A DNA stretch of 64,000 nucleotides from Panacagrimonas perspica (GTDB taxonomy: Bacteria; Pseudomonadota; Gammaproteobacteria; Nevskiales; Nevskiaceae). The position numbers and the translations under genes were made by a program. Each line of letters begins with the position of its first letter. Positions within the stretch are counted from its first letter, which is position 1. A model generated the notes under the pieces. It was given only the letters and a program-made list of their open reading frames with translations. It was not told the DNA's origin and ran no database searches. The DNA lies in contig NZ_SOBT01000010.1 of NCBI RefSeq assembly GCF_004364935.1, forward strand, positions 248,001 to 312,000, in the 5' to 3' direction. Shown piece by piece: positions 52,953 to 63,940 of this stretch.

Positions 52953-53128
52953 GTTGTTCCCCCTCTCACCGTCACGGAGTCGTGACGCGGTTGTGATGCG
53001 TACTACAGCACCGGGGAATGAAGGCGCACTGAACCGCTGGCCATCAGCCTGCCGCACGTTCGAATCCATCGCGCGCAGGGGCGCGTATCGTTCACGAACC
53101 CATCGATCCGACGTCATCCGCCAAACCC

Positions 53129-53680
53129 ATGACCATGCTCCGACTTCGCAACACCCTCGCCGGCCTGCTGCTGGCCGTCACCCTGCCGGTTCTGGCCGCT
53201 CTCGAAGTCGGCGCCACCGCCCCCGAGTTCACCGCGCAGGCGACGCTGGGCGGGAAGGAGTTCCAGTTCTCGCTCGCCGAAGCACTGAAGAAGGGACCGG
53301 TCGTCCTGTATTTCTACCCTGCGGCGTTCACGAAGGGCTGCACGATCGAGGCGCACAAATTTGCGGAAGCGACCGAACAGTTCAACGCGCTCGGCGCGAC
53401 GGTGATCGGCGTGTCGAAGGACGATATCGAGACCCTGCACAAGTTCTCGATCAGCGAATGCCGCAGCAAGTTCGCGGTGGCCGCGGATCCCGGACTGAAG
53501 ATCGCGAAGTCCTACGACGCGAAGGTTCCGGTCCTCGCCTACGCCGATCGCACGTCGTTCGTCATCGTGCCAGGTGGAAAGATCCAGTACGTGTACTCGG
53601 CGATGAATCCCGACATGCACGTCGCCAACACGCTTGCTGCGGTGCAGGCCTGGAAGGCGGCGCACGGCACCCGGCCCTGA
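53129..53680 (+). CDS. Secreted peroxiredoxin (BCP/PrxQ-like)
   Basis: The 183-residue product has a signal peptide (residues 1-24, ending VLA) and a peroxiredoxin fold: VLYFYPAAFTKGCTIEA with peroxidatic Cys71, and VIGVSKDDIETLHKFSISECRSKF with a second cysteine (Cys111) that might serve as resolving residue. The usual TPGCT is TKGCT. It should reduce peroxides in the periplasm. It is divergent from the glycine-zipper gene. Confidence 0.92.
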   Translation: MTMLRLRNTLAGLLLAVTLPVLAALEVGATAPEFTAQATLGGKEFQFSLAEALKKGPVVLYFYPAAFTKGCTIEAHKFAEATEQFNALGATVIGVSKDDIETLHKFSISECRSKFAVAADPGLKIAKSYDAKVPVLAYADRTSFVIVPGGKIQYVYSAMNPDMHVANTLAAVQAWKAAHGTRP

Positions 53681-53719
53681 TCCCGCAGTAACCGATGGTT
53701 TGATTCCCCCGCGCGATCG

Positions 53720-54349
53720 CTACTTCCTGGGCGGCGGCTGCGCGAGTGCATCGTCGATGTCCCGCGCGCGCACGGCGGCGGGCCGATCCTTGAGTCCGTT
53801 CCAGTACGTCTCGAACGCAGGTCGCTTGTCGATGCTGCCGAACTGCAAGCCCCATCCGATCTGCGATCCCACGTAGACGTCGGCTGCGCTGAAACGATCC
53901 TCGACCAGATAGCGTTTGCCGGTGACGGCTCCCTCCAGCGCATTCATCGCGTCGCCGAACGAACCATAGCCCGCCATCCGCTGACGATCCTCCGGGACTT
54001 CGAATCCCAGGCTGCGATTCGTCACCGCCTGCTCGAGCGGGCCTGAGGCGAAGAACAGCCAGCGGAAGTACGGCCCCCAGGCCTGCGTGCTCACGGGCGC
54101 AAGGCCGGCCGCGGGAAAAGCGGTGGCCAGGTAAGCGCAGATCGCCGCGCATTCGGTGACGACCGTGTCACCGTGAACGATCGTCGGCACCTTGCCCATC
54201 GGGTTGATCGTGCGGTACGAGGGCGCCTTCATCTCCGGACCGAACGCGAGCAGCGTGGTCTGGTAAGGCGCTCCGGTTTCCTCGAGCATCCAGCGCACGA
54301 TACGTCCGCGCGACGACGGGTGGGTATAGAAGCGAAGCGCGTCGGCCAT
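53720..54349 (-). CDS. Glutathione S-transferase family protein
   Basis: The 209-residue product shows FYTHPSSRGRIVRWMLEETG, INPMGKVPTIVHGDTVVTECAAICAYLA (thioredoxin-like domain) and YLVEDRFSAADVYVGSQIGWG in the helical domain. GAGGAA is 6 bases before the ATG at 54349. It is convergent with the peroxiredoxin gene and distinct from the YfcG-like pair at 39-42 kb. Confidence 0.92.
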   Translation of the reverse strand: MADALRFYTHPSSRGRIVRWMLEETGAPYQTTLLAFGPEMKAPSYRTINPMGKVPTIVHGDTVVTECAAICAYLATAFPAAGLAPVSTQAWGPYFRWLFFASGPLEQAVTNRSLGFEVPEDRQRMAGYGSFGDAMNALEGAVTGKRYLVEDRFSAADVYVGSQIGWGLQFGSIDKRPAFETYWNGLKDRPAAVRARDIDDALAQPPPRK

Positions 54350-54425
54350 GGGATTTCCTCCGTGTGTCGAGGGTGGCAGTTTCGCAGGCTTCCTGCGCCA
54401 GAGAAGACGCGCGATCGCGGACACG

Positions 54426-54448
54426 AAAAAGGCGGGCTCTCGCCCGCC
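54426..54448 (-). terminator. Rho-independent terminator after the second glycine-zipper gene
   Basis: On the minus strand GGCGGGC/GAGA/GCCCGCC is followed by TTTTTCGTG, a strong terminator 32 bases beyond the stop of the 54.5-kb gene. It precedes the GST gene, separating the two. Confidence 0.85.
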
Positions 54449-54479
54449 TCTTTCTTACATCACGAGCCCTGATCGTTGC

Positions 54480-55052
54480 TCAGCGATGATTGCGACCACG
54501 ATCCCTGTCGTTGTTGCGACGATCGTTCTGATGGCGCCAGCTGTTGTCGCGATTGTCCCGGCGACCGTCGTGCCGATCGTGACGGTCGTTGTCGCGACGG
54601 TCCCAGTGCACCGGCCGCTCATAGCGGCGGTTGTCGTGGCGGTGGTCATGCCGGTCGTAACGATCACGGCGATTGTCGCGACGATCGTAGCGATGGTCGT
54701 GGCCATTCCACGTGTCGTAGTGATTGACCACCACGCGCTGCGGCGGGTTGTAGTAGTGACGATGGTCGTAGCCGCGGTCCCAGCGATTGTCGTGACCACG
54801 GTAGTCGCGATAGTCGTTGCGGCTGCGACCGCGATTGCGGTCGTTGTCGTCGACGGCGATGTAGGCACCGGCGCCAGCACCGATCACGGCGCCCATCACC
54901 GCGCCGTCCTGGCCGCCCATGCCATTGCCCACGACCGCGCCGACGACACCACCCAGCACACTGCCCAGCGCCGCGTCGCCGCGATCGCTCGCGAAAGTCG
55001 GTGCCGCCACACTGGCCAACAAGGCACCCGTCAGCATCAGTATCTTTTTCAT
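54480..55052 (-). CDS. Glycine-zipper protein with long Arg/Asp/His/Asn-rich tail
   Basis: The 190-residue product has a signal peptide (residues 1-21, ending TFA), a glycine-zipper segment (LGSVLGGVVGAVVGNGMGG then GAVIGAGAGAYIAV) and a 120-residue tail made almost only of Arg, Asp, His, Asn and Tyr in repeated RRDxRxDRHD-like units. The tail is probably disordered and highly charged. It resembles the smaller protein at 52.6-53.0 kb in its first 65 residues. Function unknown; an envelope or surface role is inferred. Confidence 0.78.
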   Translation of the reverse strand: MKKILMLTGALLASVAAPTFASDRGDAALGSVLGGVVGAVVGNGMGGQDGAVMGAVIGAGAGAYIAVDDNDRNRGRSRNDYRDYRGHDNRWDRGYDHRHYYNPPQRVVVNHYDTWNGHDHRYDRRDNRRDRYDRHDHRHDNRRYERPVHWDRRDNDRHDRHDGRRDNRDNSWRHQNDRRNNDRDRGRNHR

Positions 55053-55172
55053 GTCAGCACCTCTCGATTGATTTGGTCCCAGGGTTCCAAATCTACGGAG
55101 CTGCGTTGAACCGGATCTGAACCGAATTCATATCGCGACGCACCATTTCCGTTCAGCTTTCTCCGTTCAGGT

Positions 55173-56474
55173 TCAACGCCATAGATAGTCGGGGCTGCCG
55201 GGGCGCAAATGTGAGAACTCGTTCTCGGCTTCTTCCCTCGACAGCACGTCGCCGCTGCCCCCGGTGCGTGCAGGATCCGTCGCCGCGTGCTTGGCCACTT
55301 CCATGCGACCGATCTGGTTGCGATGCACTTCATCGGGCCCGTCGGCGAGTCGCAGCAGGCGCGCCGTCGCGTAGGCCGCGGTCAGGAAATGGTCGTTGCT
55401 GGTGCCGCCACCGCCGAAGGCCTGCATCGCCCAGTCGACGATGCGGCAGGCGGTGAGCGGCGCCGCGACCTTGATCATCGCGATCTCCGCACGCGCGGCC
55501 TTGTTGCCGGCCTTGTCCATCATCGCGGCCGCCTTGAGCGTCAGCAGGCGCGTCTGCTCGATCGCGATGCGCGCTTCGGCGATCCGCTCCAGCGTCACCG
55601 TCTGCTGCGCCAGCGTGCGGCCGAACGCAGTGCGGAATTCCGCACGCCGGCACATGCGCTCGAGCACGCGCTCGCACATGCCGATCAGTCGCATGCAGTG
55701 ATGGATGCGTCCCGGCCCGAGGCGCCCCTGCGCGATCTCGAAGCCGCGGCCTTCGCCGAGCAGCACATTGGTCACCGGCACACGCACGTTCTCGAACACC
55801 ACTTCCGACGCGCGATCCGGCACCCCGTAGAAACCGAACACCGGAAGCGGACGCAGCACGCGCACTCCGGGCGTTTCGAGCGGCACCAGGATCATCGATT
55901 GCTGCCGATGCCGCTCCGGCGAATCGGGATCCGTCTTGCCCATGAAGATGAGGATCTTGCAGCGTGGATCGGTCGCCCCGGTGGTGTACCACTTGCGTCC
56001 GTTGATCACGTAGTCGCTGCCTTCGCGACGGACCACGCTGCCGATGTTGGTGGCGTCGGACGACGCGACTTCCGGCTCCGTCATTGCGAACGACGAGCGG
56101 ATCTTTCCGTCGAGCAAGGGACGCAGCCACTGCTCCTGCTGCGTCGGCGTCCCGTACTTGGCCAGAACTTCCATGTTGCCGACGTCCGGCGCGCTGCAGT
56201 TGAAGACTTCCGGCGCCATCAGCGACCGTCCGGTGATCTCGCACAAGGTCGCGTAGTCCAGATTGTTCAGCCCGCTCTCGTGCGTGAAGAACAGGTTCCA
56301 CAGGCCGGCCTTGCGCGCGATGGGCTTGAGCTCTTCGACCACGGCCTGCACACCCCAGGGACCGGCGATCTCGGACTCGCGGTAGAAGCGCCGCTCGTTC
56401 GGATAGATGTGCTCCGCCATGAAATCTTCGAGACGGCGCTGGAGTTCTACGACGCGGGGGCTGGGCTCGAACAT
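55173..56474 (-). CDS. Acyl-CoA dehydrogenase, ACAD10/11-like
   Basis: The 433-residue product has the acyl-CoA dehydrogenase fold: helical N-domain starting [39 protein letters not shown] and [18 protein letters not shown] in the middle domain, and the C-terminal ALQ-type stretch [18 protein letters not shown] then [18 protein letters not shown]. These features match the ACAD10/11-like branch, often acting on longer or branched acyl chains. The ATG at 56474 starts the family N-terminus; the 21-residue-longer reading is rejected. Confidence 0.92.
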   Translation of the reverse strand: MFEPSPRVVELQRRLEDFMAEHIYPNERRFYRESEIAGPWGVQAVVEELKPIARKAGLWNLFFTHESGLNNLDYATLCEITGRSLMAPEVFNCSAPDVGNMEVLAKYGTPTQQEQWLRPLLDGKIRSSFAMTEPEVASSDATNIGSVVRREGSDYVINGRKWYTTGATDPRCKILIFMGKTDPDSPERHRQQSMILVPLETPGVRVLRPLPVFGFYGVPDRASEVVFENVRVPVTNVLLGEGRGFEIAQGRLGPGRIHHCMRLIGMCERVLERMCRRAEFRTAFGRTLAQQTVTLERIAEARIAIEQTRLLTLKAAAMMDKAGNKAARAEIAMIKVAAPLTACRIVDWAMQAFGGGGTSNDHFLTAAYATARLLRLADGPDEVHRNQIGRMEVAKHAATDPARTGGSGDVLSREEAENEFSHLRPGSPDYLWR

Positions 56475-56698
56475 GTTCGGTGCTCTCGGCTGAACGAAGG
56501 GGGAGAGGCGCGTGCGAAAGTGTCGCGACTCGGACACGCCATCCTACGGCTGCCGCTGCCATTCAAGAACTGATCGTTGTGCATCCATCACCATGAGCCG
56601 ATTTCATGGTGAAGATTCCGCGACGAGCGGCACTCGGCATCGCCACGATCAACGACCATACTCGCGGCACCGCCCGTCAACTTCCGGAGCATGCAAGC

Positions 56699-57145
56699 AT
56701 GGCCGACGACGCCCGCTGGACCGCTCGCAGCGAACACGAGCGCCTGCTGCTCGACGTGGTTCGCCGCTACGAACACACCTACAACACCGACGTCGAGAAA
56801 CTGGTGCTCGACGTGTATGCGCACGACGTCGATCTCTACATGACCGGCGGCGAGATCCACGGCAAGGACCCATTCATGGCGGTGGAGAAGGCGATCCTCG
56901 CGGCGGCACCCAAGCGGCGCATGCGCGTCGACAGGGCGCACGTCTGCGGCGAACAGACCGTGGTCATCGAAGCCGTGATCCTCGACGATGCACGGCCCGA
57001 TTTCTTCTCGCCGTTCTGCGCCATCTTCACGATCCGCGATGGCAGGATCGTCGAGGACCACAGCTATCTCGACCCCTCGCAGTGGCCCGGCATCGCTGCT
57101 GCTGCGCCGTTCGCGAGCCCCGGCGGCCTCGGCGCGCCGCGCTGA
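56699..57145 (+). CDS. SnoaL/NTF2-like protein
   Basis: The 148-residue product has an NTF2-like cone fold pattern: LVLDVYAHDVDLYMTGGEIHGKDPFM near the N-terminus and FFSPFCAIFTIRDGRIVEDHSYLDPSQW near the C-terminus, the latter typical of SnoaL-like ketosteroid-isomerase-type proteins. Small-molecule isomerase or binding function is possible. The ATG at 56699 has GGAG about 10 bases upstream; a start 31 codons earlier adds a basic stretch not typical of the fold. The pirin gene follows after 39 bases. Confidence 0.75.
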   Translation: MADDARWTARSEHERLLLDVVRRYEHTYNTDVEKLVLDVYAHDVDLYMTGGEIHGKDPFMAVEKAILAAAPKRRMRVDRAHVCGEQTVVIEAVILDDARPDFFSPFCAIFTIRDGRIVEDHSYLDPSQWPGIAAAAPFASPGGLGAPR

Positions 57146-57184
57146 TCCTTACGCCTGTCAACCCTAATTCACGACCCCATCGAC

Positions 57185-58072
57185 ATGAGCCAGGCCGTCC
57201 CGCAACGCATCGAGTCCAGCACCACCACCCTCGGCGAGGGCATGCGCATCCGCCGCGCGATCCCGACGCGCGAACGCCGCATGGTCGGGCCCTGGTGCTT
57301 CCTGGATCATTTCGGTCCGGTCGACGTCTCGCAGGGAAACGGCATGCGCGTCGGTCCGCATCCGCACATCGGCCTGCAGACCGTCACCTGGCTATACGAG
57401 GGCGAGATCTTTCATCGCGACAGCCTCGGCAGCCAGCAGCCGATCGTGCCCGGGCAGTTGAACCTGATGACCAGCGGTCGCGGCATCTCGCATTCCGAGG
57501 AATCACCGCAGCCGCGTCCCGCGGGAATGCACGGCCTGCAGTTCTGGATCGCGCTGCCCGACGAGGCACGTCACATTGCGCCCGCGTTCGATCACTACCC
57601 GAGCCTGCCGCGCGTACAGCACGGCGGGCTGTGCTGCACCGTGCTCGTCGGCCAGGCGCTGGGCGTCACATCCCCCGCCCGCATGCACTGGCCGATCATG
57701 GGGCTGGACATCGAGATCGCCGGCGCCGTCGACACGCAGCTACCGCTCGATACCGCGTTCGAGCACGCGGCCCTGGTCACGCAGGGCAGCGTCGAGATCG
57801 ACGGCGAGATCATGGAGCCCGGCACCCTGCTGTATCTGGGCGATTCGCGCGCGCACTGCCGCCTGCGCACGCAGGGCGCGGCGCGGCTCGCGCTCATCGG
57901 CGGAAAGGCGTTCGAGCAGCCGGTGCTGATGTGGTGGAACTTCGTTGCACGCAACAAGGCCGAGCTGACGGCGGCATGTCGCGAGTGGAACGAAGGACAC
58001 GAGAAGTTCGGCGCCGTGACCGGTTACGACGGCGCGTCGCTCGTCGCGCCGATGCCGCCCTGGGACGCCTGA
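57185..58072 (+). CDS. Pirin family protein
   Basis: The 295-residue product is a bicupin of the pirin family: FLDHFGPVDVSQGNGMRVGPHPHIGL with metal ligands H59 and H61, and GRGISHSEES with H103 and E105. Some bacterial pirins are quercetin dioxygenases, others regulatory. It is likely co-transcribed with the SnoaL-like gene. The gene is intact and ends just before a decayed gene. Confidence 0.92.
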   Translation: MSQAVPQRIESSTTTLGEGMRIRRAIPTRERRMVGPWCFLDHFGPVDVSQGNGMRVGPHPHIGLQTVTWLYEGEIFHRDSLGSQQPIVPGQLNLMTSGRGISHSEESPQPRPAGMHGLQFWIALPDEARHIAPAFDHYPSLPRVQHGGLCCTVLVGQALGVTSPARMHWPIMGLDIEIAGAVDTQLPLDTAFEHAALVTQGSVEIDGEIMEPGTLLYLGDSRAHCRLRTQGAARLALIGGKAFEQPVLMWWNFVARNKAELTAACREWNEGHEKFGAVTGYDGASLVAPMPPWDA

Positions 58073-58085
58073 TCGCGGCGAAAGC

Positions 58086-58545
58086 TTGAGCTTCGCCGGC
58101 ACACTCCCAGAACAAGCTCCGGATCCCGGCCTGGAGAGGCTGCCGATGCTGGAACGGGATGCGCACGCGCTGCTGGACGCAGCATCGCGGGTCAAGGTCA
58201 TCGAGGCCTACGGCATGACGTCGGAGCGTGACGCCGACGCAACGACACAGCGGACCACCTGGTGAAACTGCGCCTGATGCGCTTCGTCGACGAGGGCCGC
58301 GCGCAGCTGTGGCTGACCAATCCCGGCCGCTACTGGGCGTTCAACGGCGGCTACATGGCGTTCCTGAAGGAAGAGCCCTACCGTGCTGCCAGCGCCTCGG
58401 GCGGCAAGGGCCGCAATCCGGAACTCGAACAGCTGCGCTGTATCTTCTGACGCTGCGCATGCGCACGTTCTGGTAGAGCTTCGGAATCTCGATCGCGAGT
58501 TTTCTCTTGTCGCTCCTGTCGATCTACTTCGCGGTTCGGTGTGGC
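58086..58545 (+). pseudogene. Decayed gene for a small C-terminally membrane-anchored protein
   Basis: Three consecutive frames read as one protein. Frame 1 gives PGLERLPMLERDAHALLDAA up to about 58260. A frameshift then gives LRLMRFVDEGRAQLWLTNPG and RYWAFNGGYMAFLKEEP (58262-58450). A second frameshift with an in-frame TAG gives MRTFW then SFGISIASFLLSLLSIYFAV, a membrane helix (58447-58540). Two frameshifts and one stop argue for a pseudogene rather than errors alone, though I cannot exclude sequencing error. I have no name for the ancestral protein. Confidence 0.7.
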
Positions 58546-58583
58546 GGAGCGTTGCTGGCACGGTGACAGCAGACGTCATCGAG

Positions 58584-58602
58584 CAGCCCGGACGAAGTCC
58601 GG
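58584..58602. repeat. Half copy of the REP-like element
   Basis: AGCCCGGAC/GAA/GTCCGG is a left arm without its partner. It lies between the decayed gene and the stop of the minus-strand barrel gene (19 bases away). Confidence 0.8.
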
Positions 58603-58621
58603 AGGCTTCTTCTTCCACACA

Positions 58622-59551
58622 TCACCAGGATCCGATGAAGCTCAGCGTGGCGGCGCAGTAGCGGTAGCCGTCGTCGGCGGCATCGCCCGCCAACCCGCCC
58701 GTGTTCGAGCACTGGGCTTGCGCCTCGAGGCCATAGTGGTCCGTGAACCAGCCCCGCAGGCCGATTTCGGCGCCGTAGAGGTTCTCGCTGCCGTTGCCGT
58801 CGATGCGCTGCCGGCCGCCGCTGGCCCGCAGCGCGAGCTGCCAGCGCTGATCTGCCAGAGGTACCACGTAGCGCAGCCACAGTTCCGCCTCCTCGAGTCG
58901 CCGCGGGCTGAAGTACCCCACGCCGGGCGCGTCGGCATCCACGCGCTTTGCTCGCAGCTGCGCGCCGAAACCCGCCCAGGCCTCCGACGCGTAATCCAGC
59001 CGGAAAACGCGCCCGAGCCGCTCGTTCCCGTCGTCGAACGACTGGCCGAAGGCGGACACGATCAGCGTCAGCAGCCCCCAGAACCGGTAGTCGCCCGACA
59101 GCCCATAGGTGTCCACGTGGTTCTCGTCGCGCACCGCGCGCACCGTGTCCACCAGTTCGCGGTCCGCGAACGCCTCGAAATACCACGTCGCATCCGGCTT
59201 CCAGATCGCGCTCACGCCGCCGAGTACCGGCGACCAGTCGGACCCGATCAGCGGATTCAATCGCAGCTTGACGCGCGTGCGTTCGGTGGTTGGCGCCTCG
59301 AAATCCAGGCGCAGCGCCTTGAACGATTCGCTGCCGTCGTCCGACTCGAGGTGGCGCCAGCCGAGCCAGGCCGCGCCGCTGCTGTCGGCGGCGACCTGTG
59401 GTAGTGCGCGCTGGTAGCCCGCGTAGAACCACTGCTGCGACTGGTGGTCGGTGTCGTCGCTCGCGTGCGCCTCACCGAGCACGCGGTAGTCGTACGCGCC
59501 GGCGGTAGCGGGAAGGCAGAGCACCGCGAGCGCCGACAGGCGCCCGATCAC
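58622..59551 (-). CDS. Outer-membrane beta-barrel protein (PgaA barrel-like)
   Basis: The 309-residue product has a signal peptide (residues 1-20, ending AGA) and a series of amphipathic strands with aromatic ends (WYFEAFADRELVDTVRAV, GLSGDYRFWGLLTLIVSAFG, ELWLRYVVPLADQRWQLALR) closing YRYCAATLSFIGSW. It resembles the C-terminal export barrel of PgaA without the TPR region. The GTG start overlaps the glycosyltransferase stop (GTGA), so the two are coupled. It probably forms the outer-membrane exit for the polymer made by the upstream synthase (inference). Confidence 0.78.
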   Translation of the reverse strand: MIGRLSALAVLCLPATAGAYDYRVLGEAHASDDTDHQSQQWFYAGYQRALPQVAADSSGAAWLGWRHLESDDGSESFKALRLDFEAPTTERTRVKLRLNPLIGSDWSPVLGGVSAIWKPDATWYFEAFADRELVDTVRAVRDENHVDTYGLSGDYRFWGLLTLIVSAFGQSFDDGNERLGRVFRLDYASEAWAGFGAQLRAKRVDADAPGVGYFSPRRLEEAELWLRYVVPLADQRWQLALRASGGRQRIDGNGSENLYGAEIGLRGWFTDHYGLEAQAQCSNTGGLAGDAADDGYRYCAATLSFIGSW

Positions 59552-60972
59552 CACGACTTGCGCCGGTTGAACAGCTCCGATGCGTAACCGACCAGGCTCG
59601 CCGGCGACAGGATCAGCTGATAGAGCAGCGTGAAGAAGACCACGCCGAGTAGGTTGCGTCGCACGCGCAGTCCGTAGCGCCGGAATATGGCGCGTTGCTT
59701 GAGGAACATCAGGGCATTGACGAAGGCGGCGAGTGGGATGAGCAGGAGCGTGAGCACGCCGACGATCAGGTAGGACTGGAACACCAGCGCCGCTATCACG
59801 CCCGGAACAAACACGAACAGGTACGCGAGGTCCAGGAACGGGAACGCGAGATTGAGATAGACGAACGGCAGGTTCATGCGCGGGTTGGCGAGGATGCGCG
59901 GATACCGCTTGAACGCTTCGATAACGCCGCGCGACCAGCGCTTGCGCTGGCGGTAGTAGGCGCCGTACGTCTCGGGCACGTTGGTGAACACGAAGGCGTT
60001 CTCGGCGTAGCCGACCCGATAGCCATCCTCCAGCATCGCCCATGTCAGGACAATATCCTCGCCGACCGTCTCCTGCCATCCGCCCTGCGCCAGCAGCGCT
60101 TCCTTGCGGTAGATCGAGAATGCACCCTGAGCCACGAGCGTACCCTGGAACAGCGACTGGATGCGCTTGACCACCGCGATGCCGAGGAAATAGTCCCATT
60201 CCTGGAGCCGCGTGATGAAGTTCACGCGCGAGTTGCGGACCAGCACGGTGCCGGCCGTCGCGGCCGTGTTCGGCGGGCTCTGGAGCTGGTTGACCACAAG
60301 GTTCGCCAGCGCATCACGAAACAGCGTGGTGTCCGCGTCGACGGTCAGCACCAGGTCGTGCGCGGCCCGCGCCAGGCCGGCATTCAGGGCGCGGGCCTTG
60401 CCGCCGTTCTGCGGCATTCCGATCAGCTCGACGGCGAAGTGTTCCGGGTAGTCCCGAGCCTCGACATAGCGCTGAACGCGCGCGCGGGTGGCGTCCGTCG
60501 AGCCGTCGTCGATGACGAGAATGTGTACCGCGCTGTCGTATTTCTGGCGCGCCAGCGAGGCGAGCGTGTCCTCGATGCAGGCTTCCTCGTTGTACGCCGC
60601 GACCAGCACGGTTATCGGCGGGAGCACCGCCACCGCGGCGAACACCGGGCGTCGATCCAGCAGCAGGCCAGCCAGCAGGAAGGAGTTGGCAAGCCCCGGC
60701 AGCAGGGCCACGCCCGTCACCAGGACCCAGGCCAGCGGCCGGCCCATGATTGCCGCGATACCCGCGATCCACGGCAACGCGATCCAGACGCTCAGGGAGA
60801 ACCAGGCGAAACCGAAAACGAGCGCGAGGACCAGCTTCCACCGGACCGGCACATAAATCGCCCGGTCGCGGGTGGAGCGGCGGGTGGCGGACGCCGGAGC
60901 GGCTCCGACGGCATCGATCAGACTGGTCAAGGAAGCGGGGTTCCGGGGTTGCGGGGCGCGCGTACCGGGCAA
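59548..60972 (-). CDS. Membrane glycosyltransferase family 2, PgaC-like
   Basis: The 474-residue product has N-terminal membrane segments (about residues 45-65, 75-105), a GT-2 domain with DDGSTD (155-160), VDADTT (211-216), GEDIVLTW (304-311) and QRKRW (342-346), and C-terminal membrane helices. This motif set is that of processive beta-glycan synthases such as PgaC and hyaluronan synthase. It should polymerise a sugar at the inner membrane. No ATG is available: TTG at 60972 or GTG at 60852 must be the start. The downstream barrel overlaps it by 4 bases. Confidence 0.9.
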   Translation of the reverse strand: MPGTRAPQPRNPASLTSLIDAVGAAPASATRRSTRDRAIYVPVRWKLVLALVFGFAWFSLSVWIALPWIAGIAAIMGRPLAWVLVTGVALLPGLANSFLLAGLLLDRRPVFAAVAVLPPITVLVAAYNEEACIEDTLASLARQKYDSAVHILVIDDGSTDATRARVQRYVEARDYPEHFAVELIGMPQNGGKARALNAGLARAAHDLVLTVDADTTLFRDALANLVVNQLQSPPNTAATAGTVLVRNSRVNFITRLQEWDYFLGIAVVKRIQSLFQGTLVAQGAFSIYRKEALLAQGGWQETVGEDIVLTWAMLEDGYRVGYAENAFVFTNVPETYGAYYRQRKRWSRGVIEAFKRYPRILANPRMNLPFVYLNLAFPFLDLAYLFVFVPGVIAALVFQSYLIVGVLTLLLIPLAAFVNALMFLKQRAIFRRYGLRVRRNLLGVVFFTLLYQLILSPASLVGYASELFNRRKSW

Positions 60973-61178
60973 TTACCGTACCGCTCGCCCGGAGACGGTT
61001 TTCCGACACGCATGGCCTCCTGTCCCGGACGTCCGGTGGTAATCGGCGAGGCCGCCATCCCCGGTTCGGCAACCGTCCGCGGGTGCCTGCAGGACGCTCG
61101 CGAAGGCCCCCGGCGGACGGCGACGCCCACGTGGCACGGTTCGCGCTGCGACAATCGCCTACGAAACGGGAGATTCCG

Positions 61179-61916
61179 ATGCGTTGTTCCCTGCAGACCT
61201 TGATGCTGCTCGCGGGCCTCGTGTCCGGGCCTTGCGCCGCGGCCACGCCTCTGACCGAGCTGTACAAGAGCACACCCGCGCCCCCGAAGGATCCGGCGAC
61301 GGCGCTGGCCTGGGTCAAGGACGGGAAGGTCGTGGCGCCCGAGATCGTGACGCTCGAATCCAATCTGCAGGCCGCACAGGCGACGGCGTTGGCCGAGGCC
61401 ACCAAAGCCGCTGCCGGCGCCCCAGCGGCGACGCCGGATACGGCCGCCGTCAGCACGGCCGCGGCCGGCTATCGCGCCTACGTCGCTGCCAACGAAGGAG
61501 CGAATGCGCCAGAGGCGGTCCTGGGCGGCCGCGTGAAATGGCTGGCCAGCCGATTCAGCGGACTGAAGAAGCGCGTCGCCGGCACCGACCGCGCGACCGA
61601 AGTGCGTGAGCAGGAGCTGGCAGCGTATCGCTCGCTGTTCGCCGACTGGCAGACACAGCGCACGCCGATCGTCAGCAAGGCGCAGGCGGAGCTCGCCGCC
61701 GCCGGCGAACCGACCGCGATTGCTTCACCGGAGAGCCGCGCCGCGGTGCAGCGCTACCGGGCCGCGATGATCAACGAGGTGGAAGTGTTGCTCGGCCTGA
61801 CGCGCTTCTCGGTCGAACGTGCAGCGGGACTCGAATCGGCTGACGCGTCGACGGTCGAGAGCGGCAACACCTTGTGGGACCTGATGACGGACACGCGCAA
61901 GCGGCCGCGATCGTGA
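61179..61916 (+). CDS. Uncharacterised secreted protein, paralogue of the 29.2-kb gene
   Basis: The 245-residue product has a signal peptide (residues 1-22, ending CAAA) and mature blocks PAPPKDPATALAWVKDGKVV and SLFADWQTQRTPIVSKAQAE then YRAAMINEVEVLLGLTRFSV, which align with the 29.2-kb protein at the same spacing. It is helical and Ala-rich. GGGAG lies 8 bases before the ATG. It is divergent from the PgaC-like gene, so it could be linked to the polysaccharide system; function unknown. Confidence 0.75.
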   Translation: MRCSLQTLMLLAGLVSGPCAAATPLTELYKSTPAPPKDPATALAWVKDGKVVAPEIVTLESNLQAAQATALAEATKAAAGAPAATPDTAAVSTAAAGYRAYVAANEGANAPEAVLGGRVKWLASRFSGLKKRVAGTDRATEVREQELAAYRSLFADWQTQRTPIVSKAQAELAAAGEPTAIASPESRAAVQRYRAAMINEVEVLLGLTRFSVERAAGLESADASTVESGNTLWDLMTDTRKRPRS

Positions 61917-61923
61917 GTGCCCC

Positions 61924-61991
61924 GTAGCCCGGACGCAGTCCGGGGTTGTCGCTGATCGATGAAGCGGAATCCCGGACTGCGTCCGGGCTAC
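61924..61991. repeat. REP/BIME-like element, copy m (variant loop)
   Basis: The left arm has a GCA triloop and the right arm TGC, so the two loops remain complementary while differing from all other copies. It starts 7 bases after the secreted-protein gene stop and ends 9 bases before the stop of the convergent dehalogenase gene. Confidence 0.9.
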
Positions 61992-62000
61992 GGGGCGTGC

Positions 62001-63781
<1,781 letters not shown>

Positions 63782-63858
63782 CAGCGGCTTCTCCCTTGTC
63801 CCGACGTCCCCGACCATCCCCGGCGACCGCCCCGGGTCCCGTTGTTCGTCAGGCAATA

Positions 63859-63869
63859 TTGTCCTACGC
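63859..63869. promoter_or_regulatory. Possible GntR/FCD-type operator
   Basis: TTGTCCTACGC fits the T-x-G-T-x3-A-C pattern bound by FCD-type GntR regulators except for its last base. It lies in the divergent region between the regulator and SDR genes, 72 bases before the SDR ATG. Weak evidence. Confidence 0.3.
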
Positions 63870-63940
63870 TCCGCCGACTTTCCATCCCGGATGGCACCTC
63901 ATGGGCTTTCGGGAAACAACCAGAATCTGGAGGCGGGACC

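Noticed and set aside
56512-58089. A 525-codon plus-strand frame
   Set aside because: It runs through the SnoaL-like and pirin genes in another frame; the true genes have family motifs and ribosome sites.
58622-60199. A 525-codon minus-strand frame including the barrel gene
   Set aside because: Its first 216 codons run through the glycosyltransferase gene in another frame; the barrel begins at the GTG near 59551 with a signal peptide.
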